DNA of 61,550 nt from Clostridia bacterium (GCA_017559445.1 JAFYSJ010000011.1:1-61550); one strand, 5' to 3'; shown: positions 44,730-54,545, counted from the stretch's first letter. Notes: generated by a model from the letters alone, not told the origin. Numbers and translations: made by a program.

Positions 44730-45479
44730 ATGTACGTTTACGTGGATCTTCTATTTATTGAAAATTGCATAATTAACTACCTAATTTTGTATTTGGGAGC
44801 AAAGTTAACAGGTCTTATGTATAACAAATGGCTTGTGCTTTTGGCGTCTATGCTAGGTGCTACGTATACGGTTTTGACGGCCATTTTTAGCTTTGTGCCC
44901 ATTTGGTTTAGTTTGCCCGGTAAATTTTGCATCTCTGTTGCAATGGTGCTCATGGCTTATTTGCCTGAGTCTGTTGGACAGTTCTTTAAGGGCACCTCTT
45001 GTTTTTACATATGTTCTTTTGTACTGGCAGGGGCAGTCATGGCAATAGACAGTCAATATACCAGGATTATTCCGGCAATATTGATTGGAGTAATGCTTTT
45101 TCTGATCTTAATTAGGTATCTCCGAAGGGGAATTGCCAAGGAAAACATAGTAAGGTTGGAACTTTTTAGAGACCAAGAGGAGCCGATTTGCGTAATGGCT
45201 TTGGCAGATACTGGATGCTCTTTAGTGGACCCAATTTCAGGAACTCCAGCCATTATTTTGCAGGACAAAACCATGAAGGTGCCAGATGACCAAGTGAGGC
45301 TTATTCCATATTCAACAGTCACAGATAGAGGGGTGCTTACAGGTATGAAGTTTCAAAAGGCGGTTGTCCATTGGGCGAAGTGTACCAAGGAGGTCCTAGG
45401 CCCCGTTGTATGTCCTGTTGAAAGGCAACTTGGCGGAGGTAGGTACAGAGCCATAATAAGTGCAGATGCATTTAAGTAG
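44730..45479 (+). CDS. spoIIGA: Sporulation sigma-E processing protease SpoIIGA
   Basis: SpoIIGA is a membrane aspartic protease that removes the pro-sequence of sigma-E in the mother cell. The 249-residue protein has about five N-terminal helices ([20 protein letters not shown] first) and a C-terminal protease domain with [17 protein letters not shown] near 163, where DTG holds the catalytic aspartate. Earlier in-frame starts lie inside the terminator. The gene sits before sigE, as in other spore formers. Confidence 0.93.
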   Translation: MYVYVDLLFIENCIINYLILYLGAKLTGLMYNKWLVLLASMLGATYTVLTAIFSFVPIWFSLPGKFCISVAMVLMAYLPESVGQFFKGTSCFYICSFVLAGAVMAIDSQYTRIIPAILIGVMLFLILIRYLRRGIAKENIVRLELFRDQEEPICVMALADTGCSLVDPISGTPAIILQDKTMKVPDDQVRLIPYSTVTDRGVLTGMKFQKAVVHWAKCTKEVLGPVVCPVERQLGGGRYRAIISADAFK

Positions 45480-45487
45480 GAGGAACT

Positions 45488-46198
45488 ATGAATCTAAATA
45501 GCATAATAGAGAGAATACTAAGGTCAATAGGAGATGTGTTTGATTCCAACGAGCTCCATTTTATAAGCGGCACAGAGGTTTTGCCAGAGCCTTTGGGTCC
45601 AGAGGAAGAGGCGGAAGTTCTGGCAAGGCTAGAGGAACCAGGTAGCGATAGTCGTAAGATTTTGATTGAGCATAACCTAAGACTTGTGGTCTACATTGCA
45701 CGTAGATTTGAAAACACTGGGGCATGTATGGATGATCTAATCTCCATAGGCTCCATTGGCCTCATAAAAGCCATAAATACATACAAGCCTGATAAGAACA
45801 TAAAGATTGCCACATATGCATCTAAGTGTATAGAAAACGAAATTTTGATGTATTTGCGCCGTAACCAAAGGACTAGAAACGAAGTGTCTTTGGATGAGCC
45901 TCTTAACGTGGACAGTGAGGGCAATGAGCTTTTGCTGTCTGACGTAATTGGCACAGATGAGGACATTCTTGCTAAGGATATGGAAGAGGAGTGCGAGCGT
46001 AAGGTATTAATGGACGCTGTTGCAGAACTTTCTGGCCGCGAGAGGCAGATTGTGGAGATGCGCTTTGGCCTAGGTGGTTGTAAGGAGCTTACTCAAAAGG
46101 AGGTCGCAGATACCTTAGGTATATCTCAGAGTTATATTTCTCGTTTAGAAAAGAGAATTTTCACAAGGTTAAAAAAGGAAATACAACAAAGGGCATAA
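45488..46198 (+). CDS. sigE: Sporulation sigma factor sigma-E (pro form)
   Basis: Sigma-E directs early mother-cell transcription in sporulation. The 236-residue protein has an N-terminal pro-region of about 25 residues, then sigma70 region 2 ([20 protein letters not shown] near 58, [16 protein letters not shown] near 86) and region 4 helix-turn-helix ([20 protein letters not shown] near 205). ATG 45488 follows TAGGAGG, 8 bp after spoIIGA. Spo0A boxes were not sought in detail. Confidence 0.96.
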   Translation: MNLNSIIERILRSIGDVFDSNELHFISGTEVLPEPLGPEEEAEVLARLEEPGSDSRKILIEHNLRLVVYIARRFENTGACMDDLISIGSIGLIKAINTYKPDKNIKIATYASKCIENEILMYLRRNQRTRNEVSLDEPLNVDSEGNELLLSDVIGTDEDILAKDMEEECERKVLMDAVAELSGRERQIVEMRFGLGGCKELTQKEVADTLGISQSYISRLEKRIFTRLKKEIQQRA

Positions 46199-46274
46199 TC
46201 TGAGAATTGCTCCGTATTTAATGGGCCAGCTTGGGAATAAATAAATATGGATCTCTAATTTATGCGGAGAGCAT

Positions 46275-47051
46275 ATGTATATAAACAAGGTGGAAATTAG
46301 CGGAGTCAACACATCCGTTTTACCCAATCTAACTTTTGTTGAAAAGGAGGAGCTTTTTGACAAAATAGACGCAGGTGATAAGTCTGCTAGGCAGGAGTTT
46401 ATTACTGGCAACTTAAAACTTGTGCTTAGCGTTATTCAGAGATTTAACAATCGTGGTGAAAATGTGGATGACTTGTTTCAGGTGGGCTGCGTGGGACTTA
46501 TTAAGGCCATAGACAACTTCGATAGGAGTCAGGGCGTTAAGTTTTCCACATACGCTGTTCCAATGATTATTGGCGAAATTAGGCGTTACCTTAGGGATAA
46601 CAATTCTATTAGAGTGTCCAGGTCTCTGAGGGATACGGCATATAGAGCCCTGCAGGCCAGGGACAAGCTTCGCGAGGAACTGGACGACGAGCCATCTTTG
46701 GAGCAAATTTCTAAGGAGATGGATGTTCCTTTAGCAGATGTGACTGTTGCGCTAGACGCAATCATGGAGCCAGTATCGCTTTTTGATTCAGTGGGAAATG
46801 ACGAGGACGATGCCCTTTACGTCATGGACCAGATTAAGGACGAAAAGGAAGATGTTGAAAAATGGACTAATGATATGGCCCTTAAGGAGGCTTTGAAGAA
46901 GCTTACAACCAGGGAGAGATTGGTCATTAACAGAAGGTACTATATGGGCAAAACACAGGTGGAAGTGGCAGAGGAAATAGGTATTTCTCAGGCCCAAGTT
47001 AGCCGCTTAGAGAAAAATGCACTATCTACGATAAAAAAGAATATGACTTAA
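46275..47051 (+). CDS. sigG: Sporulation sigma factor sigma-G
   Basis: Sigma-G drives late forespore transcription. The 258-residue protein starts VEISGVNTSVLPNL, the characteristic sigma-G N-terminus, and has QVGCVGLIKAIDNFD near 72, sigma70 region 3 near LREELDDEPSLEQI, and the helix-turn-helix TQVEVAEEIGISQAQVSRLE near 228. It follows sigE by 76 bp, the standard order. I could not pick out a sigma-F/G promoter in that gap. Confidence 0.97.
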   Translation: MYINKVEISGVNTSVLPNLTFVEKEELFDKIDAGDKSARQEFITGNLKLVLSVIQRFNNRGENVDDLFQVGCVGLIKAIDNFDRSQGVKFSTYAVPMIIGEIRRYLRDNNSIRVSRSLRDTAYRALQARDKLREELDDEPSLEQISKEMDVPLADVTVALDAIMEPVSLFDSVGNDEDDALYVMDQIKDEKEDVEKWTNDMALKEALKKLTTRERLVINRRYYMGKTQVEVAEEIGISQAQVSRLEKNALSTIKKNMT

Positions 47052-47095
47052 TAATGTAAATAGCCCTGAAAGGGCCTAAGTGTCCCTTTGCCAGA

Positions 47096-47124
47096 TTGAC
47101 AAACATGTATTTATTGCATAAAAT
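47096..47124 (+). promoter_or_regulatory. Promoter of the EF-G paralogue gene
   Basis: TTGACA (47096-47101), a 17-base spacer and TAAAAT (47119-47124) lie 70 bases before the start. A GCCCT-GAA-AGGGC hairpin without a T run (about 47062-47074) precedes it and may end sigG. Confidence 0.8.
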
Positions 47125-47193
47125 GTACAGAGTTTGGTGCACTTTTTGCTCAAACTTTATAAGAAATAGACAACAGACAGTACGGAGGAACAG

Positions 47194-49269
47194 ATGAAGA
47201 ATTATACATCCGAGCAAATTCGCAACGTTGCACTTCTTGGTCATGGTGGAAGTGGTAAGACATCTCTTGCAGAGGCAATGCTCTATCGTTGCAAGCATAT
47301 CGATCGTATCGGTAAGGTTACTGACGGCAACACAGCCAGTGATTTTGATCCCGAGGAGATTAAGAGAAAGTTTTCAATTTCTTCATCACTGCTTGCATGT
47401 GAATGGAAGAATACTAAGATTAACTTTTTAGATACACCTGGTTTCTTTGATTATGAGGGCGAAGTAACTGCTGCACTTAGAGTTGCAGGTAGCGCAGTTA
47501 TTTGTGTTCCAGCTAAGAACGGCGTTGAAGTAGGTACAGAGAAGGCAGTTAAGCGCTGCAGAGATTTGGGCCTTTCCGTTATCTTCGTAGTTACTAAGAT
47601 GGACGAGGAGAACGCTGACTATGCTAAGGTTATTGATGAGTTGAGAGAGAAGTTCGGTAAGAACGTTCAGCCAGCTCAGTTGCCAATCATGGACGGCAAG
47701 AAGCTTAAGGCTTATGCAGACCTTATTGAGAATAAGGCATATACATACACAGATGCAGCACCTATTGCTATGGATATTCCAGAGAATATCAAGGGCGAGG
47801 TTGCAACTATTTGGGAGCATCTTAAGGAGTACATCGCAGAGACAGACGAAGAGCTTATGATGAAGTTCTTTGCTGGCGAAGAGTTCACACACGAGGAACT
47901 CGTTACAGGTTTCACAGCAGCTGTTAGAGCAGGTTCTGTAATGCCAGTTATGTGCTCTTCTGCTATTAACAACGTTGGTATTGGCGTTATCCTTGATGCT
48001 ATTGCAACATATATGCCATCTCCATTGGATAGACTTGATACAGTTATGGCAGCAGATCCAGAGACAGGTGATCCAGTTGAGCTTTTGGCTAACGATGAGG
48101 GTACATTCTCTGCATTGGTTTACAAGACAGTTTCTGACCAGTTCGGTAAGCAGACTATGTTTAGAATCTTTAGTGGATGCCTTAAGGGTGATGCTACAGT
48201 TCTTAACACAACAACAGGTAAGACAGAGCGTCTTGCATCTCTCTTCAGCTTGAGAGGTAAGGTTAAGGAGCCAGTTACAGAGCTTCACTGTGGTGACTTT
48301 GGTTGCGTAACTAAGCTTGTTTCTACAGGTACTAACGATACACTTTGTGACGTTAATAAGCCTGTAGTATTGGATAAGATTGAGTTCCCAGTTCCTAACA
48401 TGCGTATGGCAGCTATTGCAGCATCTAGAGGCGATGAGGAGAAGATTGGTGTTGGCTTCGCTAAGATTATGGAAGAAGATCCAACATTTAAGTATGAGAA
48501 CAACGCTGAGACACACCAGATGGTTATTTATGGTTTGGGCGATCAGCATATCGATGTAATTAAGTCCAAGCTTAAGAATAAGTTCGGTGTTACAGTTTCT
48601 CTTGAGGAAGCTAAGGTTCCATACCGTGAGAAGATTAAGAAGAAGGTTAAGGTTCAGGGTAAGCATAAGAAACAGTCCGGTGGTCACGGTCAGTACGGTG
48701 ATGTATGGATCGAGTTCGAGCCACACGAGGGTGATGAGCTTATCTTCGCAGAGAACGTATTTGGTGGTTCCGTTCCTAAGCAGTATTTCCCTGCAGTTGA
48801 GAAGGGACTTCAGGATTGCGTTAAGAAGGGCGTTCTTGCTGGCTATCCTATGATCGGCCTTAAGGCTACATTGGTAGATGGTTCTTACCACGATGTAGAC
48901 TCCAATGAAATGTCCTTTAAGGTTGCAGCATCTCTTGCATATAAGCAGCTTACAACAGCTAACCCAGTATTGCTTGAGCCTGTTGTGCACATTGAGGTTA
49001 CAGTTCCTAACGATAACCAGGGCGACGTTATGGGCGACATGAACAAGCGTCGTGGTAGAGTTATTGGTGTTGACCAGTTGGCAGATGGCCTTTGCTGCGT
49101 AATCGGCGAAGTACCAGAGTCCGAGGTTATGAAGTACGCTACAGACCTTAGAGCTATGACTCAGGGTAGAGGTTCTTACACAACTAAGTTTGAGAGATAC
49201 GAAGAGGTTCCTCCATTCCAGGCACAGAAGATTATCGCTGCTGCAGAGAAGGATCACCACGAGGAGTAA
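47194..49269 (+). CDS. Elongation factor G paralogue (EF-G2-type GTPase)
   Basis: The 691-residue protein has the full EF-G domain order: GTPase domain with GHGGSGKT at 15-22, DTPGFFDY near 79-86 and TKMD near 134, domain II, then III to V with GGHGQYGDVWIEFEP near 493 and RGSYTTKFERYE near 664. GHGGSGKT and the sequence around it differ from canonical FusA (GHIDAGKTT), placing it in the EF-G-like group whose role in translation is not settled. It stands alone with its own promoter and terminator, away from rpsL-rpsG-tuf. Confidence 0.9.
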   Translation: MKNYTSEQIRNVALLGHGGSGKTSLAEAMLYRCKHIDRIGKVTDGNTASDFDPEEIKRKFSISSSLLACEWKNTKINFLDTPGFFDYEGEVTAALRVAGSAVICVPAKNGVEVGTEKAVKRCRDLGLSVIFVVTKMDEENADYAKVIDELREKFGKNVQPAQLPIMDGKKLKAYADLIENKAYTYTDAAPIAMDIPENIKGEVATIWEHLKEYIAETDEELMMKFFAGEEFTHEELVTGFTAAVRAGSVMPVMCSSAINNVGIGVILDAIATYMPSPLDRLDTVMAADPETGDPVELLANDEGTFSALVYKTVSDQFGKQTMFRIFSGCLKGDATVLNTTTGKTERLASLFSLRGKVKEPVTELHCGDFGCVTKLVSTGTNDTLCDVNKPVVLDKIEFPVPNMRMAAIAASRGDEEKIGVGFAKIMEEDPTFKYENNAETHQMVIYGLGDQHIDVIKSKLKNKFGVTVSLEEAKVPYREKIKKKVKVQGKHKKQSGGHGQYGDVWIEFEPHEGDELIFAENVFGGSVPKQYFPAVEKGLQDCVKKGVLAGYPMIGLKATLVDGSYHDVDSNEMSFKVAASLAYKQLTTANPVLLEPVVHIEVTVPNDNQGDVMGDMNKRRGRVIGVDQLADGLCCVIGEVPESEVMKYATDLRAMTQGRGSYTTKFERYEEVPPFQAQKIIAAAEKDHHEE

Positions 49270-49288
49270 TTCTACATACAGTATTTAC

Positions 49289-49323
49289 AAAGAGCATTTC
49301 CCATATGGGAGGTGCTCTTTTTT
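49289..49323 (+). terminator. Terminator after the EF-G paralogue gene
   Basis: AAAGAGCA (49289-49296) pairs with TGCTCTTT (49313-49320), with TCCC/GGGA inside, followed by T residues. Confidence 0.88.
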
Positions 49324-49389
49324 ATTTGGACAAACCATCATTTTAGACAATGTATCTGCATACACTATTCCCAATGGAGGTACATAGCT

Positions 49390-50232
49390 ATGACAGAATT
49401 ACTTAATATGTTAAGGTCCCTAGATGTAGTTGCTTATGGAATTATTGGCGCAATTTTGATTGTTTTTGCAGTATGTATAATTAGCGCCGTTAAAGTCAAA
49501 GCTGGATATGGAATCCTTAGAATGAAGCTTAAGAATAAGGATTACAGAAGGGACGCCAGATTTCAAAGTGAATTTATTAACAGTGTAGTAGATGAATACA
49601 CGGTGGCTGTTTCCACCAATGGTAGTGATATTAATACGTCGGCCATTGTAGACAAATGTATTCAGAGGGATTTAAAGGGACTTCTGTCTGGTGAAAGGTT
49701 CATTAAATCATCTGTTTCCACCATGATTATCTTAGGACTCCTTGGAACATTTCTTGGATTAACTCAATCTGTTAGCAGTTTGTCCACATTCTTTCAAAAT
49801 GGTGAGGATGTTAATTCGGTATTGCAAAGTGCAGGTAACGGTATTATGGATGCCATTAGTGGCATGGGTACAGCTTTTTCTACAAGTTTAGTAGGTGTAT
49901 TTTGCTCAATAATCATTACCTTAACAGGACTTGGATCTGTTGCAGAGGAGTCGAGAATTGCTATGATAACAGACCTTGAGGATTATTTGGATAACACCCT
50001 TTATAGTATTGTGGCAGATGAATATAGCACCAAGGATACAAAAATATATGTGGCAGTAAGCAGGGCTTTGGATGAATTTTTGGATAAGTTAAAGCCAATA
50101 AGTAGGCCCAAGGTCCCAGGAAACCTTATGGAAGCAGTTTCGGAAAAGTCCGTTCAACACACAGGATTTACTGTAAAGCAAGAGAGGAGACAGCCAAGTG
50201 AAGAAGACAACAAGACGACAGTTATTAGCTGA
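49390..50232 (+). CDS. MotA/TolQ/ExbB-like (ZorA-like) stator protein
   Basis: The 280-residue protein has three membrane helices (about 14-34, 109-130, 159-182). GLLGTFLGLTQSVSSL at 116-131 and GMGTAFSTSLVG at 158-169 match the proton-channel helices of MotA, ExbB and ZorA proteins. A cytoplasmic tail of about 95 residues follows. ATG 49390 has GGAGG nine bases upstream; the longer open frame begins inside the terminator and is rejected. It overlaps its MotB-like partner by 35 bp. No flagellar genes are near. The tail is far shorter than in Zorya ZorA. Confidence 0.82.
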   Translation: MTELLNMLRSLDVVAYGIIGAILIVFAVCIISAVKVKAGYGILRMKLKNKDYRRDARFQSEFINSVVDEYTVAVSTNGSDINTSAIVDKCIQRDLKGLLSGERFIKSSVSTMIILGLLGTFLGLTQSVSSLSTFFQNGEDVNSVLQSAGNGIMDAISGMGTAFSTSLVGVFCSIIITLTGLGSVAEESRIAMITDLEDYLDNTLYSIVADEYSTKDTKIYVAVSRALDEFLDKLKPISRPKVPGNLMEAVSEKSVQHTGFTVKQERRQPSEEDNKTTVIS

Positions 50233-51085
50233 GGGACAGAACTTTTGGCCCTCATTTACAGATATTATGTCAGGCATTGTACTCATTATGTTTTTGGTGC
50301 TCATAATGCTGTATATCAACAATTGTATGAAGGCAAGTCAGCTGGCAGCCGCAGAAAATGCACTAGGTATAGCAGTTTCATCCCTAGATGATGCCAATGG
50401 ACAGCTTGTGAGTTCCAATTTAAAGTCTGAAGAACTTCAGGCTTTAATTGATTTGTTAAAACAAAATGCAGAGCTTTCACAGGATGACTATAACGCTAAG
50501 ACCATTGAACTTCAGGAAGCATTGAATGAATTAGAAAACTTAAAGGGACAGTTACAGGAGGTAGCTTTGCTTAGACTTTCCGTGTATGACAAAATTGTAG
50601 ATGCTATAGAATCTCAAATGGGAACTACTGCATCAGATGGTAGCCCTTTGATTTCTGTAAATGATTCTCAGATTGTAATTAATGAAAATCTAGTTTTTGA
50701 CGTGGATTCCTACACCATTAGGCCTGAGGCTTATGAGCTTTTGGACTATTTAGGTCAGGCTTTTGTGACTATTCTTAAGGATCCGGAAGTAGGACAGTAC
50801 ATTAACGCCATTGTGATTGAGGGCCACACTGATGACACAGGTTCCGACTCATATAACAGGGACTTGTCTGCTAAGAGGGCAGTGGCAGTTCTAGATTATT
50901 TGTGCAAGGGAAACAAGGAATTATCATCAAAATATCAGGACCAGTTGGTGGCATCTGCATATGGCCAATGGAGGCCAGTTTCAAGTACAAACAAGTCAAA
51001 AAACAGAAGAATTGGTATTTCAATCATAGTTAAGGATGAATCTATCGAAAAAGTTATAAATAATTATATAAATTCTCAAAATTAG
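50198..51085 (+). CDS. MotB/OmpA-like (ZorB-like) stator partner
   Basis: The 295-residue protein has one membrane helix near 20-41, preceded by FWPSFTDIMSG with D22 in the place of the proton-carrying aspartate of MotB. A coiled coil follows (about 45-125), then a C-terminal OmpA-like peptidoglycan-binding domain (145-285) with VIEGHTDDTGSDSYNRDLSAKRA-like residues near 207-229. The start is GTG 50198 after GAGGAG, inside the ZorA-like gene. The pair should form an ion-driven motor anchored to the wall. dnaG follows, with no nuclease or helicase partner. Confidence 0.82.
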   Translation: MKKTTRRQLLAEGQNFWPSFTDIMSGIVLIMFLVLIMLYINNCMKASQLAAAENALGIAVSSLDDANGQLVSSNLKSEELQALIDLLKQNAELSQDDYNAKTIELQEALNELENLKGQLQEVALLRLSVYDKIVDAIESQMGTTASDGSPLISVNDSQIVINENLVFDVDSYTIRPEAYELLDYLGQAFVTILKDPEVGQYINAIVIEGHTDDTGSDSYNRDLSAKRAVAVLDYLCKGNKELSSKYQDQLVASAYGQWRPVSSTNKSKNRRIGISIIVKDESIEKVINNYINSQN

Positions 51086-51138
51086 GAAGGAAATCCCCGT
51101 TTTCTTGCGAATAAGACATTAGTAGGAAGCGGGTAATT

Positions 51139-52887
51139 ATGAGATATTCTGACAGCACAATCGATAAAGTAAGGGATGCCAATGACATTGTTGACGTAGT
51201 AGGTCAATATGTTAAATTGACGCGCAGTGGCAACCGATACAAGGGCCTTTGCCCATTTCATAACGAAAAGACTCCCTCTTTTGTAGTCACACCTGAGATG
51301 CAGATTTACAAGTGCTTTGGTTGTGGCAAGGGAGGTAATGTGTTCACCTTTATTCAGGAATTAGAGAAGGTGGACTTTACTACTGCTGTGGAAATGTTGG
51401 CAGAGAGGGCCCATATAGAGATCACTCCCGAGAATGGTCAGGCCAGTGGCGATGAACAGAGGGCTCGCACCATGTTGGAGATCAATAAGGAAGCGGCCAG
51501 GTTCTATTACAAGCATCTTAACAAGGATCCCAAGGCTATTGATTACGTAAGGCGCAGGGGATTGTCCAATGAGACAGTTAAGGCGTATGCCATTGGTGCC
51601 GCACCAGAAAGTTGGGATAGCCTTTATAAGCATCTAACAGGACTTGGTTACAAGGATAAGGATATTTTGGATTCTAAGCTTTGTGTTTCTAAGCAGCCAG
51701 GCAAGATATATGATGCATTCCGTGGTCGATTGATGTTCCCGATTTTAGATATCAAGGGCAGAGTCATTGCTTTTGGTGGCCGAGTTTATGACAACTCACT
51801 TCCCAAGTACATTAACTCACCTGAGACTAGAGTATATACCAAGGGTGTTAACTTATTTGGTCTTAATGTTGCTAAGTCCCATGCACAGAATGGCTTGATC
51901 TTGGTAGAAGGTTACATGGACTGTATTTCTTTGTTCCAGGCAGGCATTCCCAACGTAGTTGCTTCACTTGGTACTGCACTTACTGAGAAGCAGGCACGAC
52001 TTATTGCCGGTAGGACAAGCCGTGTATATATAAGCTACGATGCTGACGGTGCAGGACAGAACGCTATTGAGAAGGCAATTGCCATTTTCCGTAGGACAGG
52101 CATTGAGATTAGAGTTCTTAAGATACCAGGGTCTAAGGATCCAGATGAGTATATTAAGGCCAAGGGTAAGGAGGCATTCCTACAGCTTTTGGATAACTCA
52201 ATTACTGCCATCGAGTTCTTGGTTCAGAGATTGGAGATTAAGTATTCTCCAGAGACTAATAGACAGAATAGATCAGTTTTCCTCAAGGAGACAGCCAAGA
52301 TTTTGGCATCTATTAATTCTGAAACAGAGCGTGAATTGTACGCAAGACAGTATGGCAATAAGTACCAGGTGAACTACGAGAGCTTGCTTAGAGATTCATC
52401 TAGACAGCAGCCTGTAGAACAATCTGCACCACAGCAGACTATGGTAATGGCAGCTTCCAGCGAGACAGTAGCTATGCAGAACTTGCTTTTGGCCATGGTT
52501 TGTGCAGAAAATGCTTGTTTTAACAAGATAGATTGCTTAAATGCAGATTTGTTTGCAGATCCGGATGTTAAGGCAGCTTACTTGGTTGCCGAGGCAAAGT
52601 ATAAGTCCTACGGAGAAGTTACAATATCTTCTTTGATGCAGGATTTAAATCAACAGATGATAGAGGGTGTCACAGCCCAAGCCTATCACATTAACGACTG
52701 TGACGATGTTTTGGCAGCAGCCAAGGATGTCGCAGCCAAATTAAAGGTCAAAAACCTAATAGCCCTCAAAGAGCGCTTGTCAAATGAGTTGAAGCGACCA
52801 GACATTACAGGGGCAGAGGTTAATGAAATAAATATGAAAATCGCAAAATTGGCCATGGATATCGCCATAGCCAAAAAGGCAATATGA
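51139..52887 (+). CDS. dnaG: DNA primase
   Basis: DnaG makes RNA primers at the replication fork. The 582-residue protein has the CHC2 zinc finger (C38, H41, C59, C62), the catalytic core with GRLMFPILD near 195 and the toprim motif EGYMD near 256, and a C-terminal helicase-interaction domain of lower complexity. ATG 51139 follows a GAAGCGGG-like site. It precedes rpoD in the classical macromolecular-synthesis order; rpsU is not present before it. Confidence 0.96.
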   Translation: MRYSDSTIDKVRDANDIVDVVGQYVKLTRSGNRYKGLCPFHNEKTPSFVVTPEMQIYKCFGCGKGGNVFTFIQELEKVDFTTAVEMLAERAHIEITPENGQASGDEQRARTMLEINKEAARFYYKHLNKDPKAIDYVRRRGLSNETVKAYAIGAAPESWDSLYKHLTGLGYKDKDILDSKLCVSKQPGKIYDAFRGRLMFPILDIKGRVIAFGGRVYDNSLPKYINSPETRVYTKGVNLFGLNVAKSHAQNGLILVEGYMDCISLFQAGIPNVVASLGTALTEKQARLIAGRTSRVYISYDADGAGQNAIEKAIAIFRRTGIEIRVLKIPGSKDPDEYIKAKGKEAFLQLLDNSITAIEFLVQRLEIKYSPETNRQNRSVFLKETAKILASINSETERELYARQYGNKYQVNYESLLRDSSRQQPVEQSAPQQTMVMAASSETVAMQNLLLAMVCAENACFNKIDCLNADLFADPDVKAAYLVAEAKYKSYGEVTISSLMQDLNQQMIEGVTAQAYHINDCDDVLAAAKDVAAKLKVKNLIALKERLSNELKRPDITGAEVNEINMKIAKLAMDIAIAKKAI

Positions 52888-52901
52888 GGAGGTTAAGCCA
52901 A

Positions 52902-54224
52902 ATGGACTTGACAATGGAAAAGGGTAAAGAGTTAGTTGAAAATCTCGTAAAGCTTGGACAGGAAAAGGGTTCCTTGACATATAAGGAAATCGACGAGATT
53001 TTGACAGAGGCAAAGCTGTCTCATGACCAGCACAGCGCTATTTACGATGTGCTTGAGCAGATTGGCATTGAGCTTATATATGAGGAAGATGGACCAGATG
53101 AGCTCGGTGGCGAAGAGGATTTGGATGATATCGATGTATCTGCAGAGGATATTTCTAATATTGACGAGAATATCGACAATATTATGGATGATGACGATTT
53201 AGATGACACAACAGATTTGGCTGGTTTGGCTGGTGTTAGCCTACCAGGTGGTGACGATGACGGTATGTCTGATAAGGGTGGTTCCGTACTTGGTTCTTTG
53301 GATGATCTTGACGATTCCGATATGCCTAACATGAGCGAAATCGAAGAGGTTTCTCCAGACGAGAACCCTGAGGTAGGTATTCCTGAGGGTGTTAACGTTG
53401 AGGACCATGTTAGAATGTACCTTAAGGAAATTGGTAAGGTACCACTTCTCACAGCAGAAGAGGAAATCGAGCTTGCTCAGAGAATGGAGGCAGGTGACGT
53501 TGAGGCTAAGCAGAAGCTTGCTGAGGCAAACCTTCGTCTTGTAGTAAGTATTGCTAAGAGACACGTAGGTCGTGGTATGCAGTTCCTTGACCTTATTCAG
53601 GAGGGTAACTTGGGTCTTATTAAGGCTGTAGAGAAGTTCGACTACAGACGTGGATACAAGTTCTCTACATATGCTACATGGTGGATTAGACAGGCAATTA
53701 CTAGAGCTATTGCTGACCAGGCAAGAACAATCCGTATTCCTGTTCACATGGTAGAGACAATTAACAAGCTTGTTCGTGTATCTAGACAGTTGGTTCAGGA
53801 GCTTGGTAGAGATCCATTGCCTGAGGAAATTGCTAAGGAAATGAACATGCCTGTTGAGAAGATTCGTGAGATCATGAAGATGAGCCAGGATCCAATCTCC
53901 CTTGAGACACCTATCGGTGAGGAGGAAGATAGCCATCTTGGTGACTTCATCCAGGATACAGATGCTCCAATGCCTTCTGATGCAGCAGCAACAATGCTTC
54001 TTAAGGAGCAGATTTCTGATGTGCTTAAGTCCTTGACTCCAAGAGAGGAGAAGGTTCTCCGTCTCCGTTTCGGTCTTGACGATGGCAAGGCTAGAACTTT
54101 GGAAGAGGTTGGTAGAGAGTTTAGCGTTACTCGTGAGCGTATTAGACAGATTGAGGCTAAGGCTCTTCGCAAGTTGCGTCACCCCAGTAGAGCTAAGAAG
54201 TTGAAGGATTATTTGCAGAGCTGA
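52902..54224 (+). CDS. rpoD: Primary RNA polymerase sigma factor (sigma-A/RpoD)
   Basis: The 440-residue protein recognises housekeeping promoters. It has region 1.1 (about 1-60), an acidic stretch (about 55-150), region 1.2, region 2 ([20 protein letters not shown] and [20 protein letters not shown]), region 3, and region 4 helix-turn-helix ([20 protein letters not shown]). ATG 52902 has AGGAGG nine bases upstream. An earlier in-frame ATG at 52884 contains that site and is rejected. No intrinsic terminator with a T run follows; a hairpin-repeat array does. Confidence 0.97.
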   Translation: MDLTMEKGKELVENLVKLGQEKGSLTYKEIDEILTEAKLSHDQHSAIYDVLEQIGIELIYEEDGPDELGGEEDLDDIDVSAEDISNIDENIDNIMDDDDLDDTTDLAGLAGVSLPGGDDDGMSDKGGSVLGSLDDLDDSDMPNMSEIEEVSPDENPEVGIPEGVNVEDHVRMYLKEIGKVPLLTAEEEIELAQRMEAGDVEAKQKLAEANLRLVVSIAKRHVGRGMQFLDLIQEGNLGLIKAVEKFDYRRGYKFSTYATWWIRQAITRAIADQARTIRIPVHMVETINKLVRVSRQLVQELGRDPLPEEIAKEMNMPVEKIREIMKMSQDPISLETPIGEEEDSHLGDFIQDTDAPMPSDAAATMLLKEQISDVLKSLTPREEKVLRLRFGLDDGKARTLEEVGREFSVTRERIRQIEAKALRKLRHPSRAKKLKDYLQS

Positions 54225-54230
54225 TGCTAA

Positions 54231-54545
54231 CGCAAGTGACCGCGCTGACGCGCTGTCGCGCTAGTGAGCCACGAGCAAAGCTCGTTAGTAGGCCGCTACG
54301 CTAGTGAGCCGCAACTGCGTTGCTAGTATACGCGCTGTCGCGCTAGTGAACCACGAGCAAAGCTCGTTAGTAGGCCGCTGCGCTAGTGAGCCGCAACTGC
54401 GTTGCTAGTATACGCGCTGTCGCGCTAGTGAGCCACGAGCAAAGCTCGTTAGTGAGCCGCTGCGCTAGTGAGCCGCCTTCGGCTAGTTGGTTGAGTAACT
54501 GGCAAGCAAAGCTTGCTGAAATCTAGAATGCATAGCATTCGGAAA
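54231..54545 (+). repeat. Modular CTAG-hairpin repeat array (copy 2) with an 82-bp tandem period
   Basis: The 334-base gap after rpoD is filled by hairpin modules such as CGAGCAAAGCTCG and GCAACTGCGTTGC, joined by CTAGTGAGCC or TTAGTAGGCC linkers. Three 82-bp copies start at 54250, 54332 and 54414; the first two are nearly identical and the third diverges at its end. The block is the reverse complement of the family at 318-640, e.g. CTAGTGAGCCGCCTTCGGC here and its complement there. It continues with AAGCAAAGCTT and GAATGCATAGCATTC hairpins. Confidence 0.9.

Noticed and set aside
47428-49260. 610-codon open frame antisense to the EF-G paralogue
   Set aside because: The + strand gene has clear EF-G motifs. 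Highly biased codon use in the sense gene avoids TTA, CTA and TCA, which keeps the opposite frame open. The same explains long antisense frames over der (42617-43873) and the acyl-CoA synthetase (34478-35614).
49390-52887. Complete Zorya anti-phage system
   Set aside because: Only the ZorA/ZorB-like pair is present. The next gene is an ordinary DNA primase with CHC2 and toprim motifs, followed by rpoD, so no ZorC, ZorD or ZorE can be claimed.
54250-54483. CRISPR array after rpoD
   Set aside because: The repeat unit is 82 bp and near-identical throughout, without unique spacers, and no cas gene is in the window.
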